From Terriglobia bacterium (GTDB lineage Bacteria > Acidobacteriota > Terriglobia > Acidiferrales > UBA7541), in contig JAIQEV010000037.1 in assembly GCA_020073585.1 (NCBI GenBank), forward strand, positions 1 through 37,640: a DNA stretch of 37,640 bases, given 5' to 3'. The notes beneath the pieces are model-generated. The model searched no databases, was not told the DNA's origin, and was given only the letters and a program-made list of their open reading frames with translations. Of the stretch, positions 6,665 through 14,768 are shown in pieces (the first letter of the stretch is position 1; every line of letters begins with the position of its first letter). Position numbers and translations under genes: made by a program.

Positions 6665-9505
6665 CTAGCGGTACGCGAACAGCATCGCGTACACGATCCA
6701 CAGCACGATGCTGAAGCCCGTCGCCAGCGCCGCCCACGCGAATGCGCGGATCGTCTGAATGACGATCGGCGGATACGCCACGTCCATTTTTTCCTCGAGC
6801 TTGCCGCCGGCCACCAGGGCCTCGTAGTCCCGCGGCTTGTCGCGCTGCAACTCCTCGAGCGGCATGCGCCCCGTGAAGATGGTGATGTCCATGGGGAACT
6901 TCTCCGGCCGCAGGTGGGTGTTGAAGAAATGCACGGTAAAGATGAAGCCCGTGGCCAGCAGGGCTTCGTCGCTGTGGATGATGGTGGCGACGTTGATGAA
7001 CGAGCCCGGCAGCAGGCGCGTGAAGAGCACCGGGAACCACAGGCTGAGGCCCGTCAAGCCGATGATGGCGATGCCCCAGAACACCGCGAAGTAATCGAAT
7101 TTCTCCCAATAGGTCCAGCGCCCGTAGGCCGGCCGCGGCCCCAGCCCCACGAACCACTTCAGCGTGCCCGCGAACTCGGCAAGATCCCGCCGCGTGGGCA
7201 GCATGCTGTTCGGTCCCAGCAGCAGCGCGCGCCACGAGCCGTACTCCTCCCTCTTCAAGCGCAGCAGGTCCGCCAGGTGGGTGGCGAAGATCCCGAACAT
7301 CACCACGGCCGCGGCCCGGTGGATGTACCCCGCGGTCTGGAAGCCGCCCAGCAGCCGCGAGAGCAGCACCGCCCATCCCGTGTAGGAAAACTTCAGCGTC
7401 AGCCCGGTCAGCGCCAGGCTCATGAAGCTCACGATCATCCCCGTGTGCATGATGCGGTGCAGCCGGGTGAAGCGCACGAACTGCCGCTCGGGCGCCGCGC
7501 CCTCCGCTCCCGCCAGCCGCGCCTGGGCCGCGCGCGCGGCGCGCAGCTCCCCGCGCATCTGGAACGCGCGCGGCAGCCACAGCAGGGTATGCAGGCCGCT
7601 GACCACGAAGGTGCCCACCAGCAGCGCGGTCATGCCCCAGAACGCGAAGAAGAGGAAGGGATACTTGCGGGGATCGTGATGCGTGGCGTGCGTCAGGTAC
7701 CCGGCGAAGCGGCGCGTGGCGCCGGGGTGGCACTTCTGGCAGGTGGCCACCACGTTGGCGCGGCTCAGCCGCGAGCGCGGGTCGGTCACCGCCTGGACGT
7801 CGTGGGCGCCGTGGCAGTCGTAGCACTTCGCCGTCTTGGTGTAGCCGAGGCGCGACACTTTTCCGTGATAGGTGTCGAAGTAGGTCTTGGCAATGGCCTC
7901 GTGGCAGCGCCCGCACTTGGCCATGATCTCCAGCCGGAAGACATCCTCATCGGCGCGGCGGATGGAGTGCGCGGTGTGGCAGTCGCTGCAGATGGGCAGC
8001 TCCTTGCCGGCCTTCCCGGGTCCCCGGGCATGAATGCTTTTCTCGAACTGCTCCTCGATGCCGTGGTGGCAGCGGCCGCAGGTGAGCGGCACATTGGCGG
8101 GGTTGACGCTGGATTCGGGGTCGGAGCGCGGCAAAACGTGGTGCGCCGTGTGGCAGTTGGTGCAGGTCGCGGTCACCGTCAAGCCGCTCTTCAGCAGCCC
8201 CTTGCCGTGAATGCTCTCGGTGTAGTGCTCGATGATCTCGTGCTGGCGTCCGGTATAGCGCTTGGCGGCCTTCTGCCCCTCGCGGTGACATTGCCCGCAG
8301 AGCCGCGGGATGTTGGTGGCGAACGCCGGCGACGCCGGATTCGTCTTGCCCAGCACGCCGTGCGTGCCGTGGCACTCCTTGCAGGTCGGCGCATTGGAAT
8401 CATTCCTGGCCAGAAGCTGCCCGTGGGTGCTCCGCTGGTACTGCTTGGCGATCTCGTCGTGGCAGGCGGAGCAGTCCACCTCCCGGGTGATGGTCTCGCA
8501 GGGCCGCACGCGCGAAGCGTTCACCTCCGAGTGGCACTGGCTGCAGGCCACCTTGGCGTGCCGCGAACCCGCCAGCTCGGCGGCCTTCACGTACAGCGGC
8601 AAGCCGTCCCGCGCGCGCGTGAGCCGCTCGTTGGCGTGGCAGCGCAGGCAATCGGCGTCGGCCATGCCCTGCTGGTAGAAAACTTTGCGGATCTTGTGCG
8701 GCTGGTGGCAGTCCACGCAGGCCGGCAGGACGTTCGCTTCCTTCTCCCATAGCTCGCCTTTGATCGTCTTGCGGTGCACCTCCTCGATCTGCGCGTGGCA
8801 CCGCGTGCAGGTCGCGGCAATGTTTCGCCGGGCGATGGAAGAGCCGGGGTCCGTGTGCGGCAGGATCAAGTGCGCGGTGTGGCAGGTGGCGCAGTTGGGC
8901 GCGACCACCAGCCCCTTCCTGAGCAGGCCCTCCCCGTGAATGCTTTCCGAGTAGTTTTCCAGGATGTTCTGCTGCGGGATGGAGCGGTTGCGCTGCACCG
9001 GCGTTCCCTCGCGGTGGCACCGCCCGCACACAAAGGGCACTTTCAGCGGCGCCACCGCCGAGAGCCGGTCTTTCACCGGAAGAATGTCGTGGTTGCCGTG
9101 GCAGTCCTTGCAGCGCGGCGCCAGCGGGTCGCCGCGGGCCACCGCTTTGCCGTGCAGCGAGCGCGCGTGCTGCTCCTGCTCGGTGCCGTGGCAGGTGCCG
9201 CAGTTCACCCGCGCCAGCGGCGCTTCGTGCGGCAGCTCCTTGCCCTCCAGATCGGCGTGGCAGGCGGTGCATCCCAGGCTGCCGTGCACCGAGGAAGAAA
9301 ACTTCCTGGCGTCCACGAACAGCGAGACCGTCTTGCCGGCCCGCTTCGTGGTCATGCCCTTGTCGCCGTGGCAGGCCAGGCATTCCTCGCCCGGCGCGGG
9401 CCGCGCGGCGCGCGCCGGGCGAGGCGGGAGAAACAACAGTCCGGCGAGGACCAGGGCGATCCCGCCCGTGCACCCCGGAATCCGCTGCGCTCTCGTTTTC
9501 CGCAC
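6665..9505 (-). CDS. 19-heme cytochrome c fused to a cytochrome b561-type membrane domain
   Basis: The 946-residue protein has an N-terminal signal segment (about 10-35, ending in Ala-rich ARAARPA), 19 CxxCH sites from residue 42 to about 592, and a membrane domain with about five or six helices from 610 to the C-terminus. Histidines placed as in b-type cytochromes are seen in RIMHTGM, GYIHRAAAVV.. ATHLADL and IIHSDEALLA.. FTVHFFNTH. Heme repeats alternate CxxCH.H (CKDCHGNHDI, CATCHTAHLI) with SIHG spacers, which suggests duplication of a two- or three-heme unit. The start is taken as GTG at 9505, 21 bases after the stop of the preceding gene; the open frame continues upstream but only overlaps that gene. 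A weak GGAAAG lies before it. The role should be as for the 13-heme paralog, quinone-linked electron transfer along a long periplasmic heme wire. Confidence 0.87.
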   Translation of the reverse strand: MRKTRAQRIPGCTGGIALVLAGLLFLPPRPARAARPAPGEECLACHGDKGMTTKRAGKTVSLFVDARKFSSSVHGSLGCTACHADLEGKELPHEAPLARVNCGTCHGTEQEQHARSLHGKAVARGDPLAPRCKDCHGNHDILPVKDRLSAVAPLKVPFVCGRCHREGTPVQRNRSIPQQNILENYSESIHGEGLLRKGLVVAPNCATCHTAHLILPHTDPGSSIARRNIAATCTRCHAQIEEVHRKTIKGELWEKEANVLPACVDCHQPHKIRKVFYQQGMADADCLRCHANERLTRARDGLPLYVKAAELAGSRHAKVACSQCHSEVNASRVRPCETITREVDCSACHDEIAKQYQRSTHGQLLARNDSNAPTCKECHGTHGVLGKTNPASPAFATNIPRLCGQCHREGQKAAKRYTGRQHEIIEHYTESIHGKGLLKSGLTVTATCTNCHTAHHVLPRSDPESSVNPANVPLTCGRCHHGIEEQFEKSIHARGPGKAGKELPICSDCHTAHSIRRADEDVFRLEIMAKCGRCHEAIAKTYFDTYHGKVSRLGYTKTAKCYDCHGAHDVQAVTDPRSRLSRANVVATCQKCHPGATRRFAGYLTHATHHDPRKYPFLFFAFWGMTALLVGTFVVSGLHTLLWLPRAFQMRGELRAARAAQARLAGAEGAAPERQFVRFTRLHRIMHTGMIVSFMSLALTGLTLKFSYTGWAVLLSRLLGGFQTAGYIHRAAAVVMFGIFATHLADLLRLKREEYGSWRALLLGPNSMLPTRRDLAEFAGTLKWFVGLGPRPAYGRWTYWEKFDYFAVFWGIAIIGLTGLSLWFPVLFTRLLPGSFINVATIIHSDEALLATGFIFTVHFFNTHLRPEKFPMDITIFTGRMPLEELQRDKPRDYEALVAGGKLEEKMDVAYPPIVIQTIRAFAWAALATGFSIVLWIVYAMLFAYR

Positions 9506-9525
9506 GACTGCACTTTCCGCGCCGG

Positions 9526-10974
9526 CTACTTCATGCCCAGGTCGCTCAGCACCTTGGGGTTCTCTTCTTCCACCGCCAGCATGTTGTGGCACGCCGAACA
9601 ATCGTTGTTGATGGTCTTGCCGTCGGCGCTGGTGTGGCTGCCGTCGTGGCACCGGAAGCATCCCGGAAAATCGTTGTGCCCCAGATTGTTCGGGTGCGTG
9701 CCCCAGGTCAGCCGCATGCTCGGAAAAATATTCCGCTCGTAGATCGCCGCCACCTGCTCCGCGGACTGCTGCACGATGGTGCGCCGCGCCTGATAGATCT
9801 GCGGGTAGCTGGTCCGGTAAAACTCGCTGATCTCGCTGACGATGCGCTGCCGCGCCGCGTCGCGGTCCGCGTACTCCGCCTTGAGCAGCTCCACGGCCTT
9901 CTTCTTGATGTACGGCAGCTCGGGGCTGATCAGCCCTTCCTGCATGCGTTTATCCACCGCGCCGTCCGGCATCTCGAAGGCATGCGTCGGCCGGTTGTGG
10001 CAGTCCACGCAGTCCATGGTGCGGTGCTCGCCCTGCGCCAGTTGTTGCGGCGTAACCTTCGCGTCGCTGGAGACGTACTCCACGGTCTTCCCCGCGTCGT
10101 CCGTGTAATACACCACCGGAATCACCTGGCGCTGCGCGTCGATCGAGATGTAGCGGATGCGCGACCCCGCGTCCAGGTGCCGCCCGTGGATTCCCGCCCC
10201 GCCCTGCCAGGTGCGCCCCCCGATCTTCATCACCAGCACCGTGGTCAGCGCCGTGTTCTTCTCGTCGTCCTTGTACTTGGTCTTCACCAGGAATTTGTCG
10301 CCGGTAAAGCGCTGCGGCCAGTGGCACTGCTCGCAGGTTTCCCGCGCCGGGCGCAGAAACTTCACCGGCGCCGGAATCGGCCGCGAGTAGGTGTGCAGCG
10401 TCACCGCGAACACCTGGCGCACCCCGGAAAGCTTCGAGCGCACGAACCAGCCCGCCCCCGGCCCGATGTGGCATTCCACGCAGGAGACGCTGGAGTGCGG
10501 CGAATTCTGATAGGCCGTGAATTCCGGGGTCATCACCGTGTGGCAGGTCTGCCCGCAGAATTGCGTGGTGTCCATGTATTCCACGCCGCGGTACGACGCC
10601 GTGCCCACGATCAGCAGGTTCAGCAGCGTGGCCACGCTCGTCAGCCAGAAGGCCCGGCGCACCGACGGCACGCTGAAGTCCACGGCCGGATAGCGCAGCG
10701 GCAGCGCTTCCCGCCCGCGCAGGCCCCGCCGCCGCACCCAGATTCCCGCCGGGATCAGCGCCAGCCCGAACACAAAAACGCCGGGGAGAATCAGGAAGAG
10801 CAGGATGCCGATGTACGGATGGACCGGGCCGGTCAGCAGGACTTCATAGAACCAGAAGGCGATCAGGGTAAGCGCGCTACTGGTGGTCAGCACCACACCC
10901 AGCAGGGAAATGAAATTCTGTCCCAGGAAGTAGACCAGCCGAATCCAGTCCCGGATGCTCTCGCGCACTTTCAT
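9526..10974 (-). CDS. NapC/NirT-like membrane-bound multiheme cytochrome c
   Basis: The 482-residue protein has three hydrophobic helices in its first 150 residues (around FISLLGVVLTTSSALTLIAF, GILLFLILPGVFVFGLALIP and FWLTSVATLLNLLIVGTASY). A periplasmic domain follows with five CxxCH sites (CVECH, CEQCH, CVDCH, CFRCH, CSACH) and one CxxxCH site, FCGQTCH, giving up to six c hemes. The CGQTCH-HSSVSCVECH block resembles the NapC/NirT quinol dehydrogenase family, which passes electrons from quinol to periplasmic partners. The last two hemes sit in a C-terminal stretch with FPGCFRCHDGSH. ATG 10974 is chosen because the conserved-looking protein begins there, though no clear ribosome site precedes it; a GTG at 11094 would add 40 unlikely residues. 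It lies between a monoheme cytochrome gene and the 19-heme fusion. Confidence 0.85.
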   Translation of the reverse strand: MKVRESIRDWIRLVYFLGQNFISLLGVVLTTSSALTLIAFWFYEVLLTGPVHPYIGILLFLILPGVFVFGLALIPAGIWVRRRGLRGREALPLRYPAVDFSVPSVRRAFWLTSVATLLNLLIVGTASYRGVEYMDTTQFCGQTCHTVMTPEFTAYQNSPHSSVSCVECHIGPGAGWFVRSKLSGVRQVFAVTLHTYSRPIPAPVKFLRPARETCEQCHWPQRFTGDKFLVKTKYKDDEKNTALTTVLVMKIGGRTWQGGAGIHGRHLDAGSRIRYISIDAQRQVIPVVYYTDDAGKTVEYVSSDAKVTPQQLAQGEHRTMDCVDCHNRPTHAFEMPDGAVDKRMQEGLISPELPYIKKKAVELLKAEYADRDAARQRIVSEISEFYRTSYPQIYQARRTIVQQSAEQVAAIYERNIFPSMRLTWGTHPNNLGHNDFPGCFRCHDGSHTSADGKTINNDCSACHNMLAVEEENPKVLSDLGMK

Positions 10975-11097
10975 GGAGGGTAGTTGCTGCCTTTTCGCCC
11001 GCGCCGTTGCACACCGGCAGAGTGCAGTCCCCGGCGCAGCTTCCGCCAGGGACTGCCGGACACCGCGGAGTATATCGCCCGGGCCGCCGGGCACGCC

Positions 11098-11442
11098 TTA
11101 CTTCTTGCAGAGGCTCCGCATGTAGGCGACGACGTCCTTGATTTCGGCCTCGCTGAGTTTCTTGTCGTACGCGGGCATCTTGTTCTTGCCCTTGACGATG
11201 ATCTCCGTCCAGGCGGCGTCGCTGGCCTTCTTGGCTTCGTCCGAGCACAGGCTGGTCACCTTCATGGCCTTGCCCGCCGCCGTGGCCCCGGCCCCGTCGG
11301 GCCCGTGGCAGCCCGCGCACTTGGCCTTGTACACCTTTTCCCCGGCGCCCTGGGCCTGGGCCGGCGCGCTCAGCAGCAAGATCACCGCCAGCGCCGTCAG
11401 CGCCACCGCGGCCTTCACGTACCAGTTTCCTCGAATCGTCAT
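11098..11442 (-). CDS. Monoheme class I cytochrome c (periplasmic)
   Basis: The protein has 114 residues, with a signal peptide ending near APAQAQG (about 30) and one heme site CAGCHGPDG at 42-50. The likely distal ligand is the Met of NKMPAYDKKLS near 89, followed by the usual C-terminal helix IKDVVAYMRSLCKK. It is a small soluble electron shuttle. It is a paralog of the monoheme cytochrome at 14362-14700 (shared KMPAY..KLS and similar ends), so the locus has two such shuttles, one on each side of the Rieske/cytochrome b genes. AAGGGAG lies 7 bases before the ATG. Two extra cysteines (C66 in SLCSDE and C112) are unusual for this class and absent from the paralog. Confidence 0.9.
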   Translation of the reverse strand: MTIRGNWYVKAAVALTALAVILLLSAPAQAQGAGEKVYKAKCAGCHGPDGAGATAAGKAMKVTSLCSDEAKKASDAAWTEIIVKGKNKMPAYDKKLSEAEIKDVVAYMRSLCKK

Positions 11443-11528
11443 GGTCTTCTCCCTTCGCGCTTCCTTGGGCGGCGCACCTGCACGCCTCCCGGAACTCTTC
11501 CACCGGGCGCGCCGCAATCCCCGCGGAT

Positions 11529-12791
11529 TCAGCGCGCCTTCTGTTCGATCTTCCCGATGTACAGCCGCAGCCCCACCAGCACCAGCAGGATGCTCAGCAG
11601 CGCCACGCCCAGCCCCATGCGCCGGTAGCCGCGCTCGCGCAGCGCATCCTGCCCTGCCTGCAGGTTCTTGGCCGCGATTTTCAGCCCCGCTTGCACATCC
11701 TGATCCACCGGCGGCACCTGGAAACGATGAATGGAAACCCGCGCCTTGGTCAGCGCATCCCGCGCCTGATCCTGTTCCAGCCGGGCCTGGCTGACCTCCA
11801 TGCCCGAAGCTTCGGCGTCCGCGAGAACCTGGTCGGCGTTCCGGATGGCTTGGTCCAGACGCATCAGGCTGCCCAGGATTTCCGCCCGCGCCTGATCGCA
11901 GACGTCCCCGGTTTTGTGGCACTGCATGCACGCGGCCTCCGGGCCCCCGTCCAGCTTTGCGTCCGAGGGCTGGCTGATGTCGTGCTTGCTGTGACACACC
12001 ACGCACCCCGGCAGACCGGCTTTCTGAAAGGCCGCCCGGTGCGAGCTCTTTTCGTACAGTTGCGACTGGAAGACGTGGCAGTTCGAGCACACGTTCTGCA
12101 CCGTGCCCACGCCCGGCGGCGCGGCCCCATGATTGCCGTGGCACGTCGTGCACGTCGGCGCGCTCAGGTCCCCGCGCATGGTCATGGCCTCGTAGTGCAC
12201 GCTGCCCTTGTACTTCGCGAACTGGTCGGTGGGAATCGCGTAGCTCTTCATGTACGCGGCGTCGGCATGGCAGCGCGAACAGGTCTGGGCCACGTTCAGC
12301 GGGTGCACTTTCGAGCGCGTGTCGCTCGCCGGACGCAGCCCGTGCACCCCGTGGCAGTCGGTGCACACCGCCACCTTGGTGTCGCCCTGCGCCAGCCGCT
12401 TGCCGTGCACGCTGGTCTTGTACTGGCTCAACTGGTCGGTGCGCAGCGAGGGGTTGTACTGGCGCATGTATGCGCCGTCGGAGTGGCAGCGCCCGCACAG
12501 CTCGGGAACCTGTTTCCGCTCCACTTTGCCGCGGAACCCCGCCGCCTTGCTCATGGCGTCCATGTCCGCTTTGCTGGGATCGCCGCCGTGGCAGCTCGCG
12601 CACGTCAGCCCCTTCTGTGCGTGGATGTCCGCGGCGAACTGCTCCGCGGTCACCTGCAGCGGCGCATCCAGCGCCCCGTGGCAGTCCGCGCAGGTGCTCG
12701 CCGTCTGCGCGGCGGCCGCCCCCGCGAAGCATCCCATCCCCAGCAACAGCCCCAGCACCTGATACAGCCGCTTATTTCGCCACATAGCCAT
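11529..12791 (-). CDS. Nine-heme c-type cytochrome with C-terminal helical hairpin and membrane anchor
   Basis: The 420-residue protein has a signal peptide ([10 protein letters not shown], cleavage near 29) and nine CxxCH sites from CADCHG near 34 to CMQCHK near 290. About 100 residues of charged helix without hemes follow ([20 protein letters not shown] and similar). The C-terminus has a single hydrophobic helix, [18 protein letters not shown], and a short basic tail. The design is a periplasmic heme domain held at the inner membrane by a C-terminal anchor. The start codon lies inside the 3' end of the cytochrome b gene (20-base overlap), so the two are probably translationally coupled, and this protein may accept electrons from that complex in place of cytochrome c1 or f. 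An ATG two codons further in is an alternative start. Confidence 0.87.
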   Translation of the reverse strand: MAMWRNKRLYQVLGLLLGMGCFAGAAAAQTASTCADCHGALDAPLQVTAEQFAADIHAQKGLTCASCHGGDPSKADMDAMSKAAGFRGKVERKQVPELCGRCHSDGAYMRQYNPSLRTDQLSQYKTSVHGKRLAQGDTKVAVCTDCHGVHGLRPASDTRSKVHPLNVAQTCSRCHADAAYMKSYAIPTDQFAKYKGSVHYEAMTMRGDLSAPTCTTCHGNHGAAPPGVGTVQNVCSNCHVFQSQLYEKSSHRAAFQKAGLPGCVVCHSKHDISQPSDAKLDGGPEAACMQCHKTGDVCDQARAEILGSLMRLDQAIRNADQVLADAEASGMEVSQARLEQDQARDALTKARVSIHRFQVPPVDQDVQAGLKIAAKNLQAGQDALRERGYRRMGLGVALLSILLVLVGLRLYIGKIEQKAR

Positions 12792-13857
12792 AAATGGTCA
12801 TCGCCACGATGAATCCCAGCGCGAACATGCCCGCTCCCATGATCAGCCGCCGCCCGCGCCCGCCCTTGCATCCGTCGAAGAACGGCAGCAGCAGCCACAG
12901 CAATCCGGCCACGCCGAACACCAGAATCCCCAGCAGCTCTCCGTCCACAAACCACACCTTCGCCGGAATCAGCTTCAACGACTGGAACATGAATAGGAAA
13001 TACCACTCCGGCTTGATGCCCACGGGCGCCGCCGCAAACGGGTCGGCCTTCGTGCCCAAGCCCCACGGCGACACCGCCGCCAGCGCCCCCAGCACGGCCA
13101 GCGCGATGTACCAGGCCATTAGCTCGCGCAGGAAAAAACTGGGGAAAAATTTCATCTCCCGGGCCTGCTCCGGAGCGCCCTTCCAGCGCTCTTCCACCCC
13201 CGGCGGCACGCTGATCCCGAACTTCTGCACCAGCAGCACGTGCACCAGCACCAGCACGGTGGTGATCCCCGGCAGCACCGCCACGTGGAAGCCGAAGAAG
13301 CGCGTCAGCGTCGCTCCGGTCACCTCTTCCCCGCCGCGCAGGAAGATCATCACCCACTTGCCCGCCACCGGCAGCTGCCCGGCGATGTCCGTGCCCACTT
13401 TCGTCGCGAAAAACGCCAGGGTGTTCCACGGCAGCAGGTAGCCGCTGAACCCGAAGCCCATGGCCAGGAACAGCAGGATCATCCCCGTGACCCAGGTCAG
13501 CTCCCGCGGCTTGCGGTACGCGCGCAGGAACAGCACGCTGAACATGTGCGCGAACGCCGTGAAGATCATCAGATTGGCCGCCCAGGAATGGATCGAGCGC
13601 ACCAGCCAGCCGAACTGCACCCGGGTCATGATGTACTGCACGCTCTCGAAGGCTTCGCTGGCGCTCGGCCGGTAATACAGCAGCAGCAGAATCCCCGTGC
13701 AGATCTGCACCCCGAACAGGAACAGGGTGATCCCGCCCAGGAAATACCAGTAGGAAAGCCCGTGCACCGGCACCGACTTCTTGCGCAGCGGCGCGGTCAG
13801 CTCCGCCCAGTCGAAGCGCTCGTCCAGCCAGTTGTGCACATGCTTCAGCAGCCTCAC
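12772..13857 (-). CDS. Cytochrome b of a Rieske/cytochrome b complex (b6 and subunit IV parts in one chain)
   Basis: The 361-residue membrane protein aligns with cytochrome b6 ([56 protein letters not shown]) and then with subunit IV, including the quinol-site motif PEWYF. The bis-His pairs for two b hemes are visible: [15 protein letters not shown], and HVAVLPG with the later VLVHVLL. The cysteine that attaches the extra heme ci in b6f and Firmicutes complexes is replaced by Leu (GITLFLF against GITFTCF). The GTG at 13857 is one base after the Rieske stop and behind a GGGGGG tract; an ATG at 13893 inside the Rieske gene is possible. With the Rieske protein it should oxidise quinol, or run in reverse, at the inner membrane. 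No cytochrome c1 or f gene is present; multiheme cytochromes probably take that role. Confidence 0.93.
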   Translation of the reverse strand: MRLLKHVHNWLDERFDWAELTAPLRKKSVPVHGLSYWYFLGGITLFLFGVQICTGILLLLYYRPSASEAFESVQYIMTRVQFGWLVRSIHSWAANLMIFTAFAHMFSVLFLRAYRKPRELTWVTGMILLFLAMGFGFSGYLLPWNTLAFFATKVGTDIAGQLPVAGKWVMIFLRGGEEVTGATLTRFFGFHVAVLPGITTVLVLVHVLLVQKFGISVPPGVEERWKGAPEQAREMKFFPSFFLRELMAWYIALAVLGALAAVSPWGLGTKADPFAAAPVGIKPEWYFLFMFQSLKLIPAKVWFVDGELLGILVFGVAGLLWLLLPFFDGCKGGRGRRLIMGAGMFALGFIVAMTIYGYVAK

Positions 13858-13858
13858 G

Positions 13859-14320
13859 TCAGGCCCCCCGCTTGCGGCTGACCACCACTTCATCGCCGCG
13901 CACGTGCACTTGAAACACTTCCAGCGGACGCGGCGGCGGCCCCGCGATGTTCCGCCCGTTCAGGTCGTACATGCCGTTGTGGCAGGCGCACCAGATCTGG
14001 TGCAGGTCATTGCGGTACTGCACCGTGCAGCTCAGGTGCGTGCAGGTGGCGGACAGGGCGCGGTATTCGCCTTCGGCGGTCAGCAGCAAAAGCGCCGGGC
14101 GGTTGCCGAAACGGAAGATCTTCGAGCCGTTGCTCTTCAGCTCGCCGGTCTTGCAGGCGACCACCTCGTCCCCGCCCAGATCGGGCACGGGCGGCGGAAC
14201 GAGGTAGCGCAGCACGGGATAGAGAAACGATACGATCGAAGCCAGCAGCCCGCCGCCCAGCAAGATTTCCACAACACGGCGGCGGGCTGGTTGAACCTGA
14301 GGCGGTTCCTGAGTCTCCAT
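13859..14320 (-). CDS. Rieske iron-sulfur protein
   Basis: The 153-residue protein has an N-terminal membrane anchor preceded by PARRR (a twin-arginine-like patch) and hydrophobic residues 17-41. The 2Fe-2S ligands are Cys93-Thr-His95 with Cys98 (CTHLSC, box I) and Cys111-Ala-Cys113-His114 (CACHNG, box II). The family carries electrons from quinol at cytochrome b to a c-type cytochrome. It is the first gene of the Rieske-cytochrome b pair, with almost no gap to the b gene, and lies 41 bases after the monoheme cytochrome gene. Box II reads CACHNG rather than the common CPCHGS, as in Rieske ferredoxin-like and some bacterial bc proteins. Confidence 0.94.
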   Translation of the reverse strand: METQEPPQVQPARRRVVEILLGGGLLASIVSFLYPVLRYLVPPPVPDLGGDEVVACKTGELKSNGSKIFRFGNRPALLLLTAEGEYRALSATCTHLSCTVQYRNDLHQIWCACHNGMYDLNGRNIAGPPPRPLEVFQVHVRGDEVVVSRKRGA

Positions 14321-14361
14321 TGGGGCTCTGCTTTTTTTGCTGGCGAATGGCTGCCAGAGAT

Positions 14362-14700
14362 TTACTTTTTCTTGCCCGCTTCGCGGAGGAAGCCCACCAG
14401 CTTGCTGATTTGCTCCTTGCTCAGCTTGCTGCCGTACGCCGGCATCTTTTCCTTGCCCTTGCTGATGATGCCTTCCAGTTCGGCGTCCGTCTGCTTCTGC
14501 ACTTCGGCCGAACGCAGGTCGCGGATCTTCATCTTCTCGCCCATGGCCGTCTTGCCGCTGGCGTCGGCGCCGTGGCACATCGCGCACTTCGTTTTGAACA
14601 GATCGGCGCCCTCGTCCGCGGCGATAGCCGTGACCGGCAAAGCAAGCAAAACCAGGCTCATCGCCCCGACCGCCATTCTCCTGCTCCGTGCTGCGTTCAT
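14362..14700 (-). CDS. Monoheme class I cytochrome c (periplasmic)
   Basis: The protein has 112 residues, with a signal peptide ending near VTAIAADEG (about 28), the heme site CAMCHGADAS near 39, the probable Met ligand in EKMPAYGSKLS near 86 and a C-terminal helix ending in a lysine cluster. It is a soluble shuttle, paralogous to the one at 11098-11442. It follows the outer-membrane barrel gene by 68 bases and precedes the Rieske gene, which suits a carrier between the porin-cytochrome conduit and the inner-membrane bc-like complex. A strong AGGAGGAAA site precedes the ATG. Confidence 0.92.
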   Translation of the reverse strand: MNAARSRRMAVGAMSLVLLALPVTAIAADEGADLFKTKCAMCHGADASGKTAMGEKMKIRDLRSAEVQKQTDAELEGIISKGKEKMPAYGSKLSKEQISKLVGFLREAGKKK

Positions 14701-14768
14701 GCTCTTTTCCTCCTGAAGGATGGACCTAGGGACAGGCTATTCCTCCCGCCCCCGGCATTGCAAGACAC

